Source of the DNA: Oscillospiraceae bacterium
Lineage (GTDB): Bacteria; Bacillota; Clostridia; Oscillospirales; Ruminococcaceae
Assembly: GCA_017544185.1 (NCBI GenBank)
Contig: JAFYEQ010000245.1
Span: 1-8,423, forward strand
DNA length: 8,423 bases
Direction of reading: 5' to 3'
Below the pieces are notes generated by a model that ran no database searches, was not told the origin of the DNA, and saw only the letters and a program-made list of their open reading frames with translations. Of this stretch, positions 4,540 to 8,423 are shown one piece after another. Made by a program: the position numbers and the translations under genes. Every line of letters begins with the position of its first letter. The stretch's first letter is position 1.

Positions 4540-6237
4540 ATGGACAGAGATATTCGTAAAAAGGTGACAGCTCTCATCGCCGCCGTGATGCTCACGGCAT
4601 GTGCATCGGGCAGCGATACGGCTCCTGCGGGGACGGCCGGGGCCGATGTGGCTCCTGTCACTGACAGTGCCGCCGATAACAGCGCTGCCGATAGCAGCAC
4701 GACTGTGGCTGCGTCCGAGGATGCGCCCGATGAGACAGACACCGCCGAGGACGGCGGGATCAAGGCCGTGTTCGGCGAGATACGCACGGAGTTCGCGACG
4801 GTGGATCTGTCCGACTACCCGCTGACGCCGTCGGACGTACCCGAAGGGTATTCGGAGATCTTCGAGGCGGAGAGCGGCACGGTCTCCGGGAACGTATATG
4901 TCTCGGAGCGCGAGGAGGCGTCGGGCGGTGCCTATGTATCCGGCCTCAATGTGGAGGGCGACCGCCTGGATATCCCCGTAACGGTCGGCTACGACGGAGC
5001 ATATGATATAAATGTGCTCACGGGAGCGGCCAGCGAGGGCCGCGAGAACTATGTACTGGTAGACGGCGAGCAGGTGGGTACCATACTCACTACGGGCATG
5101 TCGCCCGAGTTCGAGGGATCCGTATTGTATGACATATACCTCACCAAGGGCGAGCATACCATATCGCTGGAGCCCTACTGGGGGTATATAGAGATAGACT
5201 GCGTGGAGCTGAGGGCGCCCGAGCATCCCATCACCGCAGACACCTACAAGGTAAAGCAGGATCTGTCCAACGCGAATGCCGATGAGCATACCCGGGCACT
5301 GTACAAGTTCCTGTCAGACATATACGGCAAGTACAGCCTGGCTGGTCAGTACGCCGAAAAGGGACGGGAGTCCTCGGAGTTCACGAAGATAAAGGCCAAG
5401 ACCGGCAAGGAGTTCGCCGTACTGGGGCTGGATATGTCAGGTTATTCCCTGTGCTCACAGGGGCATGGCAGCGGCTCCAAGTCGGTGGAATACGCCTACG
5501 ACTGGTACAACAACGCAGGCGGCATAGTGCAGCTCTGCTGGCACTGGACCTCTCCCGACAAGTACGTCAAGAGCGGTCAGCCCTGGTATTCCTCCTTCTA
5601 TGCGGACTCGTCCGACATAGACCTTGATGCCGTGATGAACGGACAGGACGAGGAGTGCTATCAGCTGCTGATGGACGACATCGACAATATGTCGGATGAG
5701 CTGGCAAGGCTCCGCGATGCGGGCGTGCCCGTACTGTGGAGGCCGCTCCACGAGGCGTCGGGCGGCTGGTTCTGGTGGGGCGACTGTCAGCCCGAGACCT
5801 ATAAGAAGCTCTGGAACGTGATGTACGACAAGATGACCAACGAGCACGGTCTGACCAACCTCATATGGGTGTGGAACGGGCAGTCGCCCGACTGGTACCC
5901 CGGGGATGAGACCGTGGATATAGTGGGCTGGGACATATACGCAGGCAAGCGCGTGGACTCCTCTCAGGCGGGCAGGTTCGCCGATATGGCGGTCAATTAC
6001 GGCGATACCACGAAGCTCATCGCGCTCACCGAGAACGGCTGTGTCATGGACCCCGACAAGGTGATGCGCGACAACGCACGCTGGCTCTTCTGGGGCACAT
6101 GGTCGGATCCCTTCACCATGAAGCTGGGCGTGGTGGTGAACGATGAATACACCACCTATGAGCTGCTGGAAAAGGCATACTGCCACGACCGGGTGCTCAC
6201 CCTTGATGAGCTGCCGGATCTTAAAAACTACAAATAA
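4540..6237 (+). CDS. GH26 glycoside hydrolase lipoprotein with CBM35 (beta-mannanase-like)
   Basis: A 565-residue surface lipoprotein that probably cleaves beta-1,4-mannan or glucomannan. Residues 1-21 are a type II signal with lipobox LTAC (lipidated C21). Residues 22-100 form a Ala/Ser/Thr/Asp-rich linker. Residues about 104-227 are a CBM35-type beta-sandwich (IFEAESGTVSGNVYV, GGAYVSGL, HTISLEPYWGYIEIDCVEL). Residues about 245-555 are the GH26 barrel. The acid/base is E405 in WRPLHEASGGWFWWG and the nucleophile is E498 in ALTENG; H404 and the aromatic platform W410/W412/W413 also fit. Both catalytic residues are intact. GH26 also includes lichenases and beta-1,3-xylanases, so mannan specificity rests on overall resemblance. 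The ribosome binding site is modest (GAGG, 5 nt before ATG). It lies downstream of the FN3 protein and upstream of another lipoprotein. Cell anchoring suggests local release of oligosaccharides for uptake. Confidence 0.9.
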   Translation: MDRDIRKKVTALIAAVMLTACASGSDTAPAGTAGADVAPVTDSAADNSAADSSTTVAASEDAPDETDTAEDGGIKAVFGEIRTEFATVDLSDYPLTPSDVPEGYSEIFEAESGTVSGNVYVSEREEASGGAYVSGLNVEGDRLDIPVTVGYDGAYDINVLTGAASEGRENYVLVDGEQVGTILTTGMSPEFEGSVLYDIYLTKGEHTISLEPYWGYIEIDCVELRAPEHPITADTYKVKQDLSNANADEHTRALYKFLSDIYGKYSLAGQYAEKGRESSEFTKIKAKTGKEFAVLGLDMSGYSLCSQGHGSGSKSVEYAYDWYNNAGGIVQLCWHWTSPDKYVKSGQPWYSSFYADSSDIDLDAVMNGQDEECYQLLMDDIDNMSDELARLRDAGVPVLWRPLHEASGGWFWWGDCQPETYKKLWNVMYDKMTNEHGLTNLIWVWNGQSPDWYPGDETVDIVGWDIYAGKRVDSSQAGRFADMAVNYGDTTKLIALTENGCVMDPDKVMRDNARWLFWGTWSDPFTMKLGVVVNDEYTTYELLEKAYCHDRVLTLDELPDLKNYK

Positions 6238-6239
6238 CG

Positions 6240-6256
6240 TCGGGGCTTTTCCCCGA
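6240..6256 (+). terminator. Short GC-rich hairpin right after the GH26 stop
   Basis: TCGGGG (6240-6245) and CCCCGA (6251-6256) are exact complements around a CTTTT loop, starting 2 nt after the stop codon. No T-run follows, so it may be a weak terminator or a transcript-stabilising stem. Its position immediately after the gene favours a 3'-end role. Confidence 0.4.
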
Positions 6257-6345
6257 ATATGAAAAATATCAGCGACCCCGATCGTAATGACGATGAAAAA
6301 CGATATCCATGATCGTTATAACGGTGAAAAATAACAGCATCCCCA
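6249..6345. repeat. Degenerate tandem repeat, about three units of 31-33 bp
   Basis: Three successive units share a GAAAAA core near 6261, 6295 and 6326. Units two and three begin GATCGTAATGACGATG (6280) and GATCGTTATAACGGTG (6311), matching at 13 of 16. Units one and three share GAAAAATA-CAGC-CCCC. The tract lies between the GH26 stop hairpin and the DUF4349 gene, where it could hold regulator sites or be a decayed duplication. Confidence 0.45.
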
Positions 6346-6406
6346 ATTGTATTATATATAGAACGGTCCGGGTGGAACGTTCGAGACATAAGAAAGAAGG
6401 GATATG

Positions 6407-7531
6407 ATGAAAAAGAGGACATTGGCCGCAGTGGCGGCGCTGATGCTGCTGACGGCCTGCGGATCATCCGATAGTGCCAGCTACTCTTCTGCCAAGCAAG
6501 CAGATGCATACGAGAACTACGCTGCAGAGGCCAACTACGAGACCATGGCGGCTATGGCTTCGGACGAGGCCGATGCCGGCGACTATGGCGACTATGACGA
6601 AGACGGGGGAGATCACTACAAGGACACGGAGAGCCCCAAGACGAACGTGTCCGATGCGTCCCAGACGCAGCTGACCACCGCCGCTAAGATGATCTACACC
6701 GGCACCGTACAGCTGGAGACGCTGCAGTACGATGATACGGTGGCAGCCATCAAGGCGGACATAGAGAGCATGGGCGGCTTCGTGGAGACATCCTCCGAGC
6801 AGAACGACAACAAGCGCTGGTACTATGACAAGGCCTTCGTTGTCAACAGGGTGTATACCGTAAAGGCCAGGATCCCGTCGGAGAACTTCACGGGCTTCGT
6901 GGACAAGATCGGCAAGTACGGCCAGAAGATGTACGAGAGCACCAACGCGGAGAACATCTCCCGTCAGTACGCCGACACCGAGGCGCAGATCAAGGCACTG
7001 GAGTCCGAGCTGGACAGACTGCTGGAGATGATGAACTCTGCGGATACCATCGAAGAGATGATCACGGTGGAGGACCGCGTGACCAACGTGCAGTCCCAAC
7101 TCAACACCATGCGCAGCCGTCTTTCCAATATGGACAGCGATGTGCGCTACTCCACGGTGAACGTGACCGTCACCGAGGTGCATGAGTACACCGAGGTAGT
7201 CACCGAGCCTGAGCCCGAGCCCGACCCGCCTACATTCTTCGAGCGCACGGGCGAGCTTATCGCTGAGAGCGCGAAGTCGTTCCTCGGCGTGCTGGAAGGT
7301 CTGCTCGATGTGATCATCGTGCTCTTCCCGTATCTGCTCATAGGCGGCGTGATACTCTTCTTCGTGATACGCGCTCATAGGAAGAAGAAAAAGGCACGTA
7401 TGCAGGCTATGTCCGTACCGCCGCAACCACCGGCTCCGCCTCAGGGGCAGCCCGGTGCTCCGTCGGACGCACCTGCGACCCCGCCGACCTACGGCAAGGA
7501 CAGTCCCGACAAGGACAAGGATAAGAAGTAA
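6407..7531 (+). CDS. DUF4349-domain lipoprotein with C-terminal membrane segment
   Basis: A 374-residue envelope protein. Two adjacent ATGs exist (6404 and 6407); 6407 gives the better spacing (6 nt) from AAGG at 6397-6400. Residues 1-18 are a type II signal with lipobox LTAC (lipidated C18). Residues 19-85 are acidic, Tyr/Asp/Ala-rich and probably disordered. Residues about 90-262 form a DUF4349 domain: a beta strand segment (MIYTGTVQLETLQYDDTVAAI), VKARIPSENF, then a long helical hairpin, likely coiled coil, at about 184-244, and the strand YSTVNVTVTEV. A Glu/Pro stretch (267-275) leads to a transmembrane helix at about 300-322, followed by the basic stop RAHRKKKKAR and a Pro/Gln-rich cytoplasmic tail. 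DUF4349 function is unknown; the lipid anchor plus membrane span would tether both ends of the extracytoplasmic part. No partner is evident. Confidence 0.88.
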   Translation: MKKRTLAAVAALMLLTACGSSDSASYSSAKQADAYENYAAEANYETMAAMASDEADAGDYGDYDEDGGDHYKDTESPKTNVSDASQTQLTTAAKMIYTGTVQLETLQYDDTVAAIKADIESMGGFVETSSEQNDNKRWYYDKAFVVNRVYTVKARIPSENFTGFVDKIGKYGQKMYESTNAENISRQYADTEAQIKALESELDRLLEMMNSADTIEEMITVEDRVTNVQSQLNTMRSRLSNMDSDVRYSTVNVTVTEVHEYTEVVTEPEPEPDPPTFFERTGELIAESAKSFLGVLEGLLDVIIVLFPYLLIGGVILFFVIRAHRKKKKARMQAMSVPPQPPAPPQGQPGAPSDAPATPPTYGKDSPDKDKDKK

Positions 7532-7566
7532 GGACTACGACCGACCAAAAGAGAAATGAGCAGGAT

Positions 7567-7610
7567 GCGTCGGACAGACTTGTCAGACGATCGGCAAACG
7601 ACACCGACGC
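7567..7610. other. Inverted repeat between DUF4349 and LRR genes
   Basis: GCGTCGG (7567-7573) and CCGACGC (7604-7610) are exact complements 30 nt apart. An inner GACA/TGTC stem lies at 7573-7584. No T-run follows. It could be a weak terminator or leader structure for the LRR gene; I find no clear promoter in the 106-nt gap. Confidence 0.3.
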
Positions 7611-7637
7611 TCCCTGACATCCAAAAGGAGGATATGT

Positions 7638-8423
7638 ATGAAATTTCGAAAAGCAGCGGCTCTGCTCACAGCAGCGTGCATGAGCCTTGGCATGGGCAGT
7701 GCGACCTATGCGGAGCAGTACATCTACGGCGGTATGCCCGGCAACATACCCGCCAACGGCGTGACATACGTCAACCCCTACTACACAGGCACCACTCCCT
7801 ACAACTACGGCTACTATTCGGGCAGATGCGGCAGCGGTGCTACATGGAGGCTCAACGGCTCTACTCTGACCATATCCGGCTCGGGTGCGCTGTACGCTGT
7901 GACCGGTGCGACCAGCCTGCCCTGGTATCCCTACCTCAACAGTATACGCTCTGTCGTTATCAGCAACGGCATCACCAGCATACCCAACTATGCTTTCCGC
8001 GGTGCAAGGAACCTTACGTCGGTATCCATCCCCAACACCGTGAAGATGATAGGTACATACGCATTCGCCAGCTGCTCGTCCCTTACCCGTATCACCATCC
8101 CCTCGTCGGTGACCAGCATGGGTGAGCACTGCTTCGAGAGCTGCACGGCCATGACCATGGCTACGGTAGGCCAGAACACCAACGTGCCTGCATACTGCTT
8201 CTACGGCGACTACAATCTGAGGAGCATATCCCTCTACCGTTCGGGCATATACATCGGCACCAGCGCATTCGTTGGCACCAACCTCACACACATACACATC
8301 CCCAGGACTGCCAACATCAACAGCTATCTGAACAAGCAGGGGCTTCCCGGGGTACAGTCCTACTACTACAAGCTGGACAGCAACGGCAGATGCTCCATGT
8401 ACAGCTGCCCTATGAGACTCTAC
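7638..8423 (+). CDS. BspA-like LRR_5 surface protein (3' end outside window)
   Basis: The open frame runs 262 codons from ATG at 7638 to the window edge with no stop, so the gene is partial. AAGGAGG at 7625-7631 sits 6 nt upstream. Residues 1-25 are a Sec signal peptide, likely cut after TYA. Residues 27-62 are unusually rich in Tyr, Gly and Pro. Residues about 64-108 are the segment that commonly precedes such repeats in ruminococci (CGSGATWRLNGSTLTISGSGAL, PWYPYLNSIRSVVIS). Residues about 109-225 carry LRR_5 repeats: GITSIPNYAFRGARNLTSVS, IPNTVKMIGTYAF, IPSSVTSMGEHCF and two weaker units. Repeat quality fades after residue 175. A Cys-containing segment (C252, C257) follows. Such proteins are secreted or cell-surface and linked to adhesion or substrate binding. 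The C-terminal anchor or additional domain is not visible. Confidence 0.88.
   Translation, partial: MKFRKAAALLTAACMSLGMGSATYAEQYIYGGMPGNIPANGVTYVNPYYTGTTPYNYGYYSGRCGSGATWRLNGSTLTISGSGALYAVTGATSLPWYPYLNSIRSVVISNGITSIPNYAFRGARNLTSVSIPNTVKMIGTYAFASCSSLTRITIPSSVTSMGEHCFESCTAMTMATVGQNTNVPAYCFYGDYNLRSISLYRSGIYIGTSAFVGTNLTHIHIPRTANINSYLNKQGLPGVQSYYYKLDSNGRCSMYSCPMRLY

Noticed and set aside
4264..5289. 341-codon minus-strand frame opposite the FN3 3' end and GH26 gene
   Set aside because: Lies antisense to two well-supported genes with catalytic and lipobox motifs; its product is His/Arg/Tyr-rich with no domain, typical of a shadow frame in GC-rich codons.
6249..6345. CRISPR array
   Set aside because: The repeat units are degenerate, contiguous rather than separated by unique spacers, and no cas gene is present.
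6464..7426. 320-codon minus-strand frame opposite the DUF4349 gene
   Set aside because: Antisense to a gene with clear lipobox, coiled coil and membrane helix; its Leu/His/Val-rich product is a codon-bias artefact.
7556..8125. 189-codon plus-strand frame overlapping the LRR gene start
   Set aside because: The ribosome binding site at 7625-7631 and the signal peptide/LRR motifs belong to the other frame starting at 7638; this product is a His/Arg/Gln-rich shadow.
7407..8297. 296-codon minus-strand frame opposite the LRR gene
   Set aside because: Overlaps the signal-peptide and LRR_5 coding sequence and lacks a ribosome binding site or recognisable domain.

Overview
The window looks like chromosomal DNA from a gut or rumen Gram-positive anaerobe, most likely an Oscillospiraceae/Ruminococcus-type Clostridium relative. 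The grounds are strong AGGAG-type ribosome binding sites, a genome of roughly 55-60% GC with heavy use of ATA isoleucine codons, lipoprotein and Sec signals of Gram-positive type, a 3D-domain cell-wall protein, a GH26/CBM35 mannanase, and a BspA-like LRR_5 surface protein whose pre-repeat segment is typical of ruminococci. The taxonomic call is inference; no marker gene is present.

Layout. Positions 1-449 hold no gene but are full of short repeats and hairpins. A 3D-domain protein lies on the minus strand (450-1184), with a perfect consensus promoter (1316-1344) and a 17-bp palindrome resembling a Fur-family box between promoter and gene. Positions 1345-1799 hold no convincing gene. A plus-strand promoter (1800-1828) then starts a roughly 185-nt leader containing a 17-bp perfect hairpin. 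The leader leads into a two-gene unit: a 58-residue single-pass membrane protein (2020-2196) and a metal-dependent amidohydrolase (2225-3373).

From 3534 onward every gene is plus-strand and encodes an exported protein: a secreted fibronectin type III protein with an unrecognised, very AT-rich C-terminal half (3534-4388), a lipoprotein GH26 glycosidase with a CBM35 (4540-6237), a DUF4349 lipoprotein with a C-terminal membrane segment (6407-7531), and the first 262 codons of a BspA-like LRR_5 protein (7638 to the window end).

Taken together this is mainly a cell-envelope neighbourhood: wall remodelling (3D), mannan binding and cleavage at the cell surface (GH26/CBM35), envelope integrity or sensing (DUF4349) and adhesion-type surface proteins (FN3, LRR_5). 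Hairpins between genes suggest several separate transcripts rather than one operon. The least explained items are the shared hairpin core flanking the 3D gene, the structured leader with its small membrane protein, and the composition break inside the FN3 gene. No CRISPR array, transposase, tRNA or rRNA was seen.
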